A DNA stretch of 64,000 nucleotides. Origin: JAWKWH01 sp965204295 (lineage in GTDB: Bacteria; Pseudomonadota; Alphaproteobacteria; Rhizobiales; Rhizobiaceae). Where the stretch lies: the NCBI GenBank assembly GCA_965204295.1, contig OZ241973.1, positions 930,001-994,000 on the forward strand, in the 5' to 3' direction. Shown in pieces: positions 43,461 through 55,026 of this stretch (position 1 is the first letter of the stretch; each line of letters begins with the position of its first letter). The position numbers and the translations under genes were made by a program. Under the pieces are notes generated by a model. That model was given only the letters and a program-made list of their open reading frames with translations, made no database searches and was not told where the DNA came from.

Positions 43461-43944
43461 GCATGACGCCTACCGTCAATCGGACCTCATTAATTATTAC
43501 GCCAGCCTTTTGTTGTTGGCCAAAGAATGCCTTGTCCGCGCCGCGCCGAATGCCAATCCGCTGCAAGTGATCGGCGCGAAGGTGAAGCCAGTCTCGGACG
43601 GAATTGGCGGGGTCGAGGTGGCGGTTATCGGTTGGAGCACCATCGACTTCAATCAGATGAGAGAACGCTTTGAGGACTTCGGACTGAAATGGCCGAAGGG
43701 TGATTTTGACAAGCTGCGGAAATTGCGGAATCAGGTCGAACACCATCATTGGACGGAACCCGTCACTGCCTTGACAGAAGCCATCGCTTCCTCTTTACCG
43801 ATGGTCGTCGACTTCTTTGCGATCCTTGGCCAAGACGACCCGAAAGAGAAACTGGACTCGGCGTGGGACGCGATCCTCGAATGCCGCACGGCGTTCGAGA
43901 AGGTTCAGAAGGCATGTCTCGAAGAACTCGACAACATCAATTGA
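43432..43944 (+). CDS. HEPN-like protein, possibly fragment of a larger gene
   Basis: A 170-residue helical protein without an ATG; its first codon is TTG 43432, inside the preceding frame. It contains LINYYASLLLLAKECLVRA and DKLRKLRNQVEHHHWTEPVT. The latter has an R-x4-H motif (RNQVEH), as in HEPN nucleases, many of which are toxins or RNA-defence enzymes. The lack of a start, the overlap with the previous frame, and an in-frame continuation past the stop suggest a broken gene. It sits just upstream of a restriction-modification locus, typical for defence genes. Confidence 0.5.
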   Translation: MRKSWLPRFRHDAYRQSDLINYYASLLLLAKECLVRAAPNANPLQVIGAKVKPVSDGIGGVEVAVIGWSTIDFNQMRERFEDFGLKWPKGDFDKLRKLRNQVEHHHWTEPVTALTEAIASSLPMVVDFFAILGQDDPKEKLDSAWDAILECRTAFEKVQKACLEELDNIN

Positions 43945-43971
43945 CCGGGACCGGTCAAGCGCCTCAACCGC

Positions 43972-44073
43972 ATGGCGTGCGATAACTGCGGGTCTTCCCT
44001 GATCCGGCAACAGGACAATGAAGACCTTTGCAGCTATTGTGGATATGTGACCGCGAAGGTAATGGCTGAGTAG
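43972..44073 (+). CDS. Mini zinc-ribbon open frame, probably the detached C-terminus of the HEPN-like gene
   Basis: Thirty-three codons giving CDNC at the start and CSYC 16 residues later, a four-cysteine zinc ribbon, and nothing else. It is in the same frame as the HEPN-like gene and begins 27 bp after its TGA, so reading through the TGA gives one protein with a C-terminal zinc ribbon. It may be the tail lost by a nonsense mutation, or a separate tiny coupled gene. Confidence 0.45.
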   Translation: MACDNCGSSLIRQQDNEDLCSYCGYVTAKVMAE

Positions 44074-44208
44074 TCTCAAATAGTTGGATTGGATATACTG
44101 TTTTATCCGGCCGCAAAAGCCAGGTTTGAAGTTTGTCGTCCTCTTGATCGAGATTACTGTTGGGCTTCGGAGTTCGCCTATGGCAGTGTCGCTACACAGC
44201 GGTTGCTA

Positions 44209-46741
<2,533 letters not shown>

Positions 46742-46761
<20 letters not shown>

Positions 46762-48325
46762 TGAGGTTCATCGCCCGGACCTGAGACTCGATGTAGGTTT
46801 GCTCTTTTCGGGAAATTCCATACTTTCTGTTTAGTTCTTCATCTGTCCAATTGTGGTCCCAATTCTGCATCGGCACCCAAGCGTAGGTCGAGTGCGTGGC
46901 ATGTTGCGTAATTTTTCGGGCCGAGACGAGGAACCGGAAAAAGCGCGTCAAATAGTATGAATATATACTATTGGCTTCTGTCTTGGATTGGACGTAGAAG
47001 AACAAGAATGATTGAGTGCATACTGATGGAGAAGGCGCTATCTGCGGCTTTCCTAAGATTTGATGGGGAATCGCGTCCCCTCCATTGAATGCTTGGGGAA
47101 CCAGAACCTTCCAAGTGTCAATGAGATGGCTGCTCTTGGTGACCGCTTCTCTGTTGATATATCCGGTGCCCCGTTTCATCTTTCGAATGAAAAATGATGG
47201 AATATCTCCTGCACGCTTGCGTGAATGGAAGCCGTCGAAGTTTGACGTCCAGCCAAATTCCTTGTCGCGTGCGAGTATTGTATTTATTGAGGGTTCGCCA
47301 AGCTTGAGAACCTTTTGCAGAATTGAAACGGCGAGCGAATCTCGAACGAAGACATCATATTCTCCGAGGTTCCGCGACACTGGCCCGATGATTTCCCCGC
47401 TACGCACGGTTCTAACTGAGCAATCACCATCGTGGGCGGCGTCCCAGAGAAAATAGCAGACGCCAGCCTTTACTTCGACATTTGGGAACACATCACTTGC
47501 CGCAGGGAAATCGACAAGTTCACGTATGCGCCGGTCTTCCAGCATCGTTCGACGAAACTGAGTAAGGCCAAGTCCAGAAGCCATCCACCGCGAGGGGATA
47601 ACCATCGTCAAAAATCGAGGCTGGAGTGCTTTCGCCTGATCGACGAAACGATGATAGATTGGCACGTCTCGGGTTCCCCCATCGGAGCCGAGCTGATATG
47701 GTGGGTTGCCGATGATCACGTCGAACTGCATGTCGCCTCCAAACGACTCGGACATCCGAGCCTTGATGTTATCGGTGTGGATGAACGCGTAAGCGTGGGT
47801 TTCGAGCCCTTCGCCGCGGTCGAGCGATTTCCGACTTGCACCGCAGTATTTGCATCTCCCTTTCACCCACATGTGCTCGGTACGCTCGAACCGGATATTG
47901 CCGTCGTCATTGGTGAATCCGCCGGCAATCGAGTGCGCGCCATTGGCATGCTTCGAGCAATAGACGCTGCGCCGCGCCAGCATACCGGTCAGATGGGTGA
48001 TGCCGATGCCGAACACCTGTTTTGTCAGGATGTGATCGACACGCTCCTGCAGGTCCGGAATTTCGCCGGCCAGTCCCTCGGTGAGGCGGTTGGTTATCTC
48101 CCGCAGGAACACCCCCGATTTGACGCACGGATCGAGAAACCTCACATTCCTGTCCGCCCAGATGTCCGCCCCGCCGCGGTCGGCGGCCCAGGCTTCCGCC
48201 AGCGTGTCCAGCATCCGGTTTGCAAACCCGGGCGGCGTGAAGACCTCGTCGTTCGACAGATTCGCGATGCACGTCAGCACATCCGGGTTGCGTCCTCGCA
48301 AGGCAAAACCGGCCTGCATGTTCAT
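46742..48325 (-). CDS. Eco57I-type adenine-N6 DNA methylase (catalytic partner)
   Basis: A 527-residue methylase. SAM motif I is FLDPCVKSGVFL (63-74), with Lys in place of a glycine, a variant seen in this family. The catalytic motif IV is DVIIGNPPYQL (202-212). Between them is a zinc-finger-like insert with Cys123, Cys158 and Cys161 (YCSKHANG, GRCKYCGASR). The C-terminal 200 residues would be the target-recognition domain and are more AT-rich at DNA level than the neighbours. Coupled by ATGA to the first methylase-like gene. Confidence 0.88.
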
Positions 48326-48975
48326 GCGGCCTGCTTGGGCGTTCCGCCGCTTCCGGCGGCGAGTTCACGTATCGTCATGGACGGATAGGTCCTGGCCGGG
48401 GTGAATATCGCGTTCTTGCCGAGGCGGGAAAAGAGCGATCCCTCCGCGCTGAAAGCCGAAGCGCCGGTGAGAACGTCGAGGCGGAAGTCGCGACGCTGGA
48501 ACCTGCCCTTGCCGATATAGCCCCACTCGGCAAACGTGATCGGCCGGCCGTCATGGGTGCGCATCGTCAGCGCATCGCCATGGACGAGATTGCACGACAA
48601 CACGGCGGACGCGGCATGATACGGACCGTCCGACTCATCCGGATCGAGATAGCCGGCAAAAACCTCGATCAGGTTTTTGCGGCATTCGGCGATGTTGTCC
48701 GCCAGCAATTCAATGCCGTAAATGCACATCAGGCCGAGAAGAGCGTAGTGTTTCTTTTCGAATTCGGATTTTCCGAACTTGAGTTCGACGGCGGCAAGTT
48801 TCCGCCGCAAGACCCGAACGAGGAAGTTCCCGCTCCCGCAGGCCGGTTCCAGGAAGCGCGAATCGATGCGGTCCGTCTCGTCCGTGACGAGGTCGAGCAT
48901 GGCGTCGGCCAGCCATGGCGGAGTAAACACCTCTCCATGGTCGGCGACTCGCTTCTTCGATCTGATCAGGCTCAT
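48322..48975 (-). CDS. Methylase-like protein with SAM motif but no NPPY (first gene of R-M locus)
   Basis: A 217-residue protein with the N-terminal block EVFTPPWLADAMLDLV and a canonical N6-adenine methylase motif I, FLEPACGSGNFLVRVL (41-56), then CNLVHGDAL. It ends after a region (GKGRFQRRDFRLDVLTG) without the catalytic NPPY/F motif. It therefore probably binds SAM or assists assembly but cannot methylate alone. It opens the leftward restriction-modification operon; upstream, 186 bp separate it from the divergent cytochrome P450. Confidence 0.85.
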   Translation of the reverse strand: MSLIRSKKRVADHGEVFTPPWLADAMLDLVTDETDRIDSRFLEPACGSGNFLVRVLRRKLAAVELKFGKSEFEKKHYALLGLMCIYGIELLADNIAECRKNLIEVFAGYLDPDESDGPYHAASAVLSCNLVHGDALTMRTHDGRPITFAEWGYIGKGRFQRRDFRLDVLTGASAFSAEGSLFSRLGKNAIFTPARTYPSMTIRELAAGSGGTPKQAA

Positions 48976-49161
48976 GAGTCGATAATGTCAGCTTACATCC
49001 TCCCGGTAAATATGCGACCGGAGCGCGGCGGCCGCTCGACGCGCGCCGACGATCGGAACCGCGGCGAACGCCGCCGCCAAAACGCGCGATGACCGCATTC
49101 GTCCCGGATTGAACTATCCGTCAAGGCGGCCTATTTTCATCGCGTCGGAGGTTCGCCATAT

Positions 49162-50541
49162 ATGGATGCGACACCATTTGTTCCGCCCGCGCCGACACCG
49201 CGGTCGCGCGAAAGAATACCCTCCATTCTCGAGGTGATCCAGACGGTGTACCGGAATCCGCTGGAGATGTGGGGCGAACCCTCCTATGAGGACAGGTGCA
49301 TCCACACCAAGTTTCTCAACGAGCGGGTGCTCATCGCCAACGATCCGGGCCTGATCCGGCACGTCCTTGTCGATAACGCAAAAAACTACCGGATGGCCGC
49401 CATCCGTCAACTGATCCTGCGGCCCATTCTGGCCGACGGTCTGCTGACCGCCGAAGGAGACGTGTGGAAACGTTCACGCCGGGCGATGGCGCCGGTATTC
49501 ACGCCTCGTCACATCGACGGATTCGCCGACGTGATGCTGTCGGAAACGAAGGCGCATGCAACCCGCTACCAAGCGGGTGACGAAGGATTTGTCGAGCGCG
49601 ATATCGCGACCGACATGACGGAACTGACCTTCGCCATTTTGTCGGCGACGCTGTTTTCCGGCGAGGTCGCCACCCCCGGCGCCGATTTCGCCGCGGAAGT
49701 CGACCGCCTGTTGTCGACCATGGGGCGCGTCGATCCGCTCGATTTGTTGAAGGCGCCGAAATGGATGCCGCGCCTGACCCGTATTCGCGGCCGCAAATCG
49801 CTGGCGTTCTTCCGCACGATCGTCGCCGACACGATCGCCGCCCGCCGCGCCGGACTGCGCGCGGGCGACGAGGTTCCCGATGATTTCCTGACCCTGCTTT
49901 TGCGACAGGAAGGCGATGACGGCCTCTCGGCGACCGAAATCGAGGACAACATCATCACGTTCATCGGCGCCGGCCACGAAACCACCGCGCGGGCGCTGGC
50001 GTGGACCCTCTACTGCCTCGCCAATTCGCCGGAAAACCGCGCCCTGGCGGAGGCGGAGGTCGATCGCGTCGTATCCGGACATCCGCCGCCAAAACAGTGG
50101 CTGGACTTGATGCCGCTGACCCGGGCCGCGTTCGAAGAGGCCATGCGGCTCTATCCGCCGGCGCCTTCCATCAACCGGGCGGCGATCGAGGACGATCGCT
50201 GGAACGGCGTTGACATACCTGCGGGCGTCACGGTTTTGGTCATGCCGTGGACGCTGCACCGCCACCGTCTGCTCTGGGACCGGCCGGATGCGTATATGCC
50301 GGAGCGGTTCTGGCCGGAAAACCGCGACAGGATCGACCGGTTTCAGTATCTCCCGTTCGGTGCCGGTCCGAGAATTTGCATCGGCATGGCATTCGCGTTG
50401 CAGGAGGCGGTGATCGCGCTCGGTGTGCTGCTCCGCCGGTTTCGTTTCGATTGTACGGAGAAAACCGATCCGTGGCCGGTGCAGAAACTCACGACTCAGC
50501 CGCAAGGTGGCCTGCCCATGCGGATCTCGCCGCGCCGATGA
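49162..50541 (+). CDS. Cytochrome P450
   Basis: A soluble 459-residue P450 monooxygenase. It has the oxygen-activation helix GAGHETTARALAWTLYC, the ExxR motif in FEEAMRLYPPAPS, and the haem-binding FGAGPRICIGMAFALQE with Cys406. No membrane anchor is seen, so it is a bacterial type that needs ferredoxin-type redox partners, none encoded nearby. The substrate is unknown; CYP-level naming is not attempted. It lies between the restriction-modification operon and convergent yraN (10-bp gap). Confidence 0.93.
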   Translation: MDATPFVPPAPTPRSRERIPSILEVIQTVYRNPLEMWGEPSYEDRCIHTKFLNERVLIANDPGLIRHVLVDNAKNYRMAAIRQLILRPILADGLLTAEGDVWKRSRRAMAPVFTPRHIDGFADVMLSETKAHATRYQAGDEGFVERDIATDMTELTFAILSATLFSGEVATPGADFAAEVDRLLSTMGRVDPLDLLKAPKWMPRLTRIRGRKSLAFFRTIVADTIAARRAGLRAGDEVPDDFLTLLLRQEGDDGLSATEIEDNIITFIGAGHETTARALAWTLYCLANSPENRALAEAEVDRVVSGHPPPKQWLDLMPLTRAAFEEAMRLYPPAPSINRAAIEDDRWNGVDIPAGVTVLVMPWTLHRHRLLWDRPDAYMPERFWPENRDRIDRFQYLPFGAGPRICIGMAFALQEAVIALGVLLRRFRFDCTEKTDPWPVQKLTTQPQGGLPMRISPRR

Positions 50542-50551
50542 TACGTTTTCA

Positions 50552-50926
50552 TCAATTCCGCCCCTGCCACGCATTCTCGACATGCACCGGCCAGCGCCAG
50601 GGAAGAACCGCGACCAGATCGAACCGCACCGAAAGGTTTCCATGGTCGGGCTGGCGCGACAGCCACATATCGGCCGCCGCTTCAATGCGCCGCTCGGCCT
50701 CGTATCCGACCGCGTTCATCGCGTCGATCAATGTCGGCCTCGCCTTGACTTCGACGATGGCGACCAGATCGCCGCGCCTGGCGATCAGATCGATTTCGCC
50801 CAGCCCGGTGCGATAGCGCCGGGCGACAATTCTGTACCCCTTGATCGTCAGGGAGGCCGCGGCGAGCCATTCACCGAGGCGGCCCTTTCTGAACGCCCTG
50901 CGGCGCCTGTTTGTTTTCCGGGTCAT
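50552..50926 (-). CDS. UPF0102 (YraN) family putative endonuclease-fold protein
   Basis: A 124-residue YraN protein with the PD-(D/E)xK-type core: GYRIVARRYRTGLGEIDLIA and VAIVEVKARPTLIDAMNAVG. The E-x-D and E-V-K pattern is the restriction-endonuclease-like active site, but the family's cellular role is unresolved. It overlaps rsmI by 4 bp (ATGA). This rsmI-yraN pair is standard in alphaproteobacteria. Confidence 0.93.
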   Translation of the reverse strand: MTRKTNRRRRAFRKGRLGEWLAAASLTIKGYRIVARRYRTGLGEIDLIARRGDLVAIVEVKARPTLIDAMNAVGYEAERRIEAAADMWLSRQPDHGNLSVRFDLVAVLPWRWPVHVENAWQGRN

Positions 50927-51819
50927 TGCCGTTCATCCCGAAGCGCCAGCAGTCGACGATAAAGTTCGCGTTTCGGACGGCCTGTCAGGGCCGCGGCTTC
51001 TCCGGCGGCCCTGGAGGCGGACTGGAATCTGGAGAGTTCCAGCAGCAGACGGTCTGTTTCTCCCTCGGACACCGCTTTCACCTCGGAAGGAGGACCTACG
51101 CAAATCACGATCTCACCCTTAGGAGAACCTTCCTTTTCATAATGTCCGGCCAGTTCCGCCAAACGCCCGCGGCGAAATTCCTCGAATCGCTTCGTCAGTT
51201 CCCGCGCGACAGCGGCTTCCCGGTCTCCGCCGAAAATTTCGGCCATTGCCGAGAGGCTCCTCGCCAGGCGTCTCGGCGATTCATAAAACACCAGCGCGCC
51301 GTCGACCGTGGCAAGTTCAGCAAGCCTGTTCCGGCGCGCGCCGGTTTTTGCCGGTGGAAATCCGGCGAACAAAAAACTGTCGGTCGGCAATCCGGAGACG
51401 GTCAGGGCCGCCAGCAATGCCGACGCTCCCGGAATCGCCACGACCGGCAGGTTGCGGGTGACCGCCATTCTCACAATCCGATATCCGGGATCGGAGATGA
51501 GCGGCGTACCGGCATCGGAGATGAGCGCGACGCTCCTTCCGGACGCCACGATATCCAAAAGCCCGCCGCCGGCGCGTTCCTCGTTGTGTTCGTGGCACTC
51601 CATGAGTTTGCGCCGAATGCCATAGTGGGTCAGCAGCACTCGAGACACGCGCGTGTCTTCCGCCGCGATGACATCGGCGGCAGCCAGAGTCCGCAAGGCG
51701 CGCAACGTCACATCCCCGAGATTGCCGATCGGCGTGGCGACCAGATAAAGCGCCGGGTCCAGCGGCGGCGCATGGACTTCATTGCCGAAAATATGAAATG
51801 TTCCGGGTCGGTTTTGCAC
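50923..51819 (-). CDS. rsmI: 16S rRNA (cytidine(1402)-2'-O)-methyltransferase
   Basis: Methylates the ribose of C1402 in 16S rRNA. The 298-residue tetrapyrrole-methylase-fold protein shows LYLVATPIGNLGDVTLRAL near residue 25, DTRVSRVLLTHYGI, and ALISDAGTPLISDPGYRIV near residue 96. Translation starts at GTG 51819. It is divergent from the LpoA-like lipoprotein gene, the usual arrangement in rhizobia, and yraN follows. Confidence 0.96.
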   Translation of the reverse strand: MQNRPGTFHIFGNEVHAPPLDPALYLVATPIGNLGDVTLRALRTLAAADVIAAEDTRVSRVLLTHYGIRRKLMECHEHNEERAGGGLLDIVASGRSVALISDAGTPLISDPGYRIVRMAVTRNLPVVAIPGASALLAALTVSGLPTDSFLFAGFPPAKTGARRNRLAELATVDGALVFYESPRRLARSLSAMAEIFGGDREAAVARELTKRFEEFRRGRLAELAGHYEKEGSPKGEIVICVGPPSEVKAVSEGETDRLLLELSRFQSASRAAGEAAALTGRPKRELYRRLLALRDERQ

Positions 51820-51846
51820 AATTGTCGTCCGTTACGGCAGTACGCC

Positions 51847-51890
51847 TGTCAAAAGGACTCTTTGACACGCAAAGGCGCCGGTTGCAAAAT
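51847..51890 (+). promoter_or_regulatory. Candidate sigma-70 promoter of the LpoA-like gene with overlapping palindrome
   Basis: A perfect TTGACA (-35, 51862-51867) is followed after 17 bp by CAAAAT (-10, 51885-51890). The -35 lies in an inverted repeat, TGTCAAA-N7-TTTGACA (51847-51867). This could be an operator or two divergent promoter elements; the predicted leftward -10 is poor. Confidence 0.5.
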
Positions 51891-51948
51891 CGACGATTAA
51901 ACGCCATGCGAAGGCGTCCGGAATTAGCGGATTGCGGGGATAATGATC

Positions 51949-53142
51949 ATGACTCGGTTAAATGCGGCACGTTATCGCGCGATTTCGGTCGCGGCGGCCC
52001 TGCTGGCGATGCCGATTCTTGCCGCTTGCCAGAGTGGTGGTTTCGGCCTGCCGGCGCCGGACGAACCGCCGAAGGCGGAACTTCCCCGACCGAAAGGCGA
52101 AGTGATCGGCAATGGTGACGTCCGCGTCGCGATGCTACTGCCGCTTTCGGCTCCAGGCAATGCCGCAAAAATCGCCGGCGAACTGAAAAATGCGGCCCTG
52201 CTCGCCATGGAAGACTCGGGCATGGAGACGCTGCAACTGGTCATCAAGGACACTCTGGGTACGCCGAACGGCGCGGTTGACGCCGCGTCCGAAGCGTCGG
52301 CGGAGGGTGCGGCCCTGGCGCTCGGGCCGCTGTTTGCCGGCAATGTCACCGCGGTGACGGGCGTTCTGCGTCCGGCAGGCAGACCCATTATCGCATTTTC
52401 ATCGGATTCACGCGTCGGCGGGCAAGGCGTCTATCTTGCATCCTACCTGCCGCAAACCATTATCGACAGGACGCTTTCCTACGCGGCATCGGCCGGTCAG
52501 CGCGACATTATCGCGATACTGCCAAATGGCGGCATCGGCGATATCGCCGAGACCCAGATCAGAAAGACGCTTTCGCGAACCGGGGGCAGGCTGGTCGACA
52601 TGGTACGCTACGACTACAACGACGCCTCGGTGGAGGCGGCCATAGAGGCGATTGCCCCAAGCGTTCCGGAAGCACAGGCCATTTTCATTCCCGATGGCGG
52701 CAGCACCCCGGGCGCGATTGTCAACACCATGCAAAGGCGCGGCGTCTCGCTCGCCGGCAAGAAACTTCTCGGGACCGGACAGTGGACGAGTTCGGACCTG
52801 AAGAACCCGGCGCTGGACGGCGCATGGTTTGCGGACACCGACCGGGCCTCGATTTCAGGCTTCAAAACCAAGTATACCGACAAATACGGCGAGGCGCCAT
52901 CGGCGGTGGCGCCTCTGGCGTACGATGCAGTCGCGCTCGTTTCAGGTATCGTCAGGCGCTTCGGAGCGACGGGTATCAGCCGAAACGTGATCGAAAGCCG
53001 GACAGGTTATTCCGGCTATACCGGCGTGTTTCGCTTTCGCCCGGACGGCGGCAATGAACGGGGTCTGGCGGTTTACGAAATCTCCGGTGACGATCTTCGG
53101 ATCGTCAGTCCCGCGCCAAAAGCGTTCGGTCCGGCCAGTTGA
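51949..53142 (+). CDS. LpoA-like penicillin-binding protein activator lipoprotein
   Basis: A 397-residue outer-membrane-type lipoprotein with a lipobox in MPILAACQSGG (lipidated Cys near residue 24). The body is a type I periplasmic-binding-protein fold: VRVAMLLPLSAPGNAAKIAG, LALGPLFAGNVTAVTGVLRP and ending FRFRPDGGNERGLAVYEISG. LpoA proteins stimulate PBP1A peptidoglycan synthesis. The ATG at 51949 is preferred since GGGGA is 8 bp upstream; ATG 51943 is too close. Its tail is convergent with the SDR gene. Confidence 0.9.
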   Translation: MTRLNAARYRAISVAAALLAMPILAACQSGGFGLPAPDEPPKAELPRPKGEVIGNGDVRVAMLLPLSAPGNAAKIAGELKNAALLAMEDSGMETLQLVIKDTLGTPNGAVDAASEASAEGAALALGPLFAGNVTAVTGVLRPAGRPIIAFSSDSRVGGQGVYLASYLPQTIIDRTLSYAASAGQRDIIAILPNGGIGDIAETQIRKTLSRTGGRLVDMVRYDYNDASVEAAIEAIAPSVPEAQAIFIPDGGSTPGAIVNTMQRRGVSLAGKKLLGTGQWTSSDLKNPALDGAWFADTDRASISGFKTKYTDKYGEAPSAVAPLAYDAVALVSGIVRRFGATGISRNVIESRTGYSGYTGVFRFRPDGGNERGLAVYEISGDDLRIVSPAPKAFGPAS

Positions 53143-53170
53143 CCGGCTTCAAACCGGTGAGGATGATGTA

Positions 53171-53923
53171 TCACAATCCCCATCCGCCATCGATGATATG
53201 AGTCTGACCGGTGGTGAACGCACTCTCGTCGCTGGCGAGATAAACGACCAGATTGGCGATTTCATCGACCGTTCCGAACCTGCCCATCGGCTGGCGGGCG
53301 ATGAATTCCTTCATCGCCTTGTCATGGTCGCCGGTGGCCGTCAGCCGCTCGTGAAGCGACGGACTGTCGACCGTTCCCGGACAAATCGCGTTGCAACGAA
53401 TGCCCCTGGTGATGAAATCGGCGGCTATCGCCTTGGTCAGGCCGATCACGGCAGCCTTTGAGGCCGAATAGACAAACCTGTTCGGAACGCCTTTCAGCGA
53501 TGAGGCCACCGACGACATGTTCACGATGGAACCGCCGCCGCTTTCCAGCATGGCCGGAATGGCCAGTTTGCAGCTCCGGTACATCGCCTTGACGTTGAGA
53601 TTGAAAGAAAAATCCCAGGCGTTTTCGTCACATTCCAGGATTGAGCCCGCATGGACAAATCCGGCGCAATTAAACAACACGTCCATAGGTCCGATCCGCG
53701 CCATCGCGCGCTCAACCGAAGACCGGTCCGTCACGTCCAGCAGCAGCCCCGTTATACCGTCAATGGCGTCGAGTTCGCCGACCGCCGCCTCGTTGATATC
53801 CGCCGAGAACACGGCGGCGCCTTCAGCGGCGCACGCTTCGGCGCTGGCGCGTCCAATTCCCTGCCCCGCTGCGCTGATCAACATTTTCTTTCCGGCCAGG
53901 CGGCCTTGAATGCTCTCGCTCAT
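53171..53923 (-). CDS. SDR-family oxidoreductase, 2-keto-3-deoxy-L-fuconate dehydrogenase-like
   Basis: A 250-residue short-chain dehydrogenase. The nucleotide loop is SAAGQGIGRASAE, the catalytic serine is in IVNMSSVASSL and the Tyr-x3-Lys in FVYSASKAAVIG near residue 151. The C-terminal FIARQPMGRFGTVDEIANLV and DESAFTTGQTHIIDGGW resemble 2-keto-3-deoxy-L-fuconate dehydrogenase and the DHRS6 group. It is the last gene of the three-gene leftward sugar-acid operon and overlaps the upstream dehydratase stop by 4 bp (ATGA). The ATG at 53923 replaces a TTG at 53929. Confidence 0.87.
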   Translation of the reverse strand: MSESIQGRLAGKKMLISAAGQGIGRASAEACAAEGAAVFSADINEAAVGELDAIDGITGLLLDVTDRSSVERAMARIGPMDVLFNCAGFVHAGSILECDENAWDFSFNLNVKAMYRSCKLAIPAMLESGGGSIVNMSSVASSLKGVPNRFVYSASKAAVIGLTKAIAADFITRGIRCNAICPGTVDSPSLHERLTATGDHDKAMKEFIARQPMGRFGTVDEIANLVVYLASDESAFTTGQTHIIDGGWGL

Positions 53924-55026
53924 TGACAAACATCTCCATCGTGCGCGGCGCGAAGCCGCTCCCAGTCGAATGTCACGCCGATACCGGGGTCGGAAGGCGC
54001 CACGGCCAGATGGTCTTCAACAACCAGCGGCCGCAATGTGAACCGGTCGATCGGAAAAGAATGAACTTCGACCCAGCCGGGGTTTGTCTGACCGGATACC
54101 AGGCTGACATGCAATTCCTGCATGCCATGGCTACAAACCGGCATTCCCGCCCGTCGCGACAAATCCGCCACCCGCAGCCAGCCGGTGATGCCGCCGCAAT
54201 TGGAGGCGTCGGGTTGTATCCATGACAGTTTCGAGCGCTCGAACGCCATCGCGAATTCATGAATTGTGTGAAGGTTTTCGCCCATTGCGAGGGGCATTCC
54301 GGTTTCGTCCGCGATGCGACCGTAACCGGCATAGTCGTCGGGAATGGTCGGTTCCTCGAACCATAGCAGGTCGAACGGCTTGAATGCCCGGGCCGCCTCA
54401 ATCGCCTGATCAACGCTCATTGAATAGTTCGCATCGACCATGAAAGCGATATCCGGACCGATCAGATCACGCACCGCCGATATCCGCGCGACATCGTCCG
54501 CCAGCTCCGTTTGCCCGATCTTTATCTTCACACCGTCAAAGCCTCGGTCCAGATAGGACCGGACGCTTGAAAGCAGTTTTTCCGGCGGGAAGTTCAGGTC
54601 GATTCCGCCACAATAGGCTTTGCAGCGGTCGGCGGTTCCACCGGCCATCTTCCATAGCGGCTCGCCGCGCGCCTTGCCACGCAAATCCCAGAGCGCGATA
54701 TCAACCGCCGAAATCGCAAACGATGCTATTCCACCCCTGCCGACATAGTGGATATGCCACTGCATGGCTTCGTAAAGCCGCTCCACATCCGTCGGATCGC
54801 GGCCGTTGAGGTAAGGCGCCAGATCGCGATTGATCATCGCCTCGATCGCACGCCCGCCGCGACCGCCCGTGTAGGTGTACCCCGTGCCGGTCGCACCGTC
54901 GTCTGTCTCTATTGTCACCGTTACGAGTTCGAAATGGGTGTGGTCGCCATGCCTGGCGTCGGTCAGAACCTCCGCCAGCAGCACCTCGAACAGGCGGCAA
55001 TCGATCGACCGGATCTCAGCCGCCAT
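53920..55026 (-). CDS. Mandelate racemase/muconate lactonizing enzyme-family sugar acid dehydratase
   Basis: A 368-residue enolase-superfamily protein. It has the catalytic lysine pair in FDGVKIKIGQTEL (KxK near residue 168), metal ligands in MVDANYSM (Asp), LWFEEPTIP (Glu) and AMGENLHTI (Glu), and the catalytic histidine in PVCSHGMQELH near residue 300. The family dehydrates acid sugars to 2-keto-3-deoxy acids. The KxK plus His dyad fits that use; the exact sugar is not decidable. Overlaps upstream (11 bp) and downstream (4 bp) genes. Confidence 0.9.
   Translation of the reverse strand: MAAEIRSIDCRLFEVLLAEVLTDARHGDHTHFELVTVTIETDDGATGTGYTYTGGRGGRAIEAMINRDLAPYLNGRDPTDVERLYEAMQWHIHYVGRGGIASFAISAVDIALWDLRGKARGEPLWKMAGGTADRCKAYCGGIDLNFPPEKLLSSVRSYLDRGFDGVKIKIGQTELADDVARISAVRDLIGPDIAFMVDANYSMSVDQAIEAARAFKPFDLLWFEEPTIPDDYAGYGRIADETGMPLAMGENLHTIHEFAMAFERSKLSWIQPDASNCGGITGWLRVADLSRRAGMPVCSHGMQELHVSLVSGQTNPGWVEVHSFPIDRFTLRPLVVEDHLAVAPSDPGIGVTFDWERLRAAHDGDVCQ

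Noticed and set aside
53143..53170. ACCGG-N7-CCGGT repeat between the LpoA-like and SDR genes as a bidirectional terminator
   Set aside because: Short stem and no T-run on either side.
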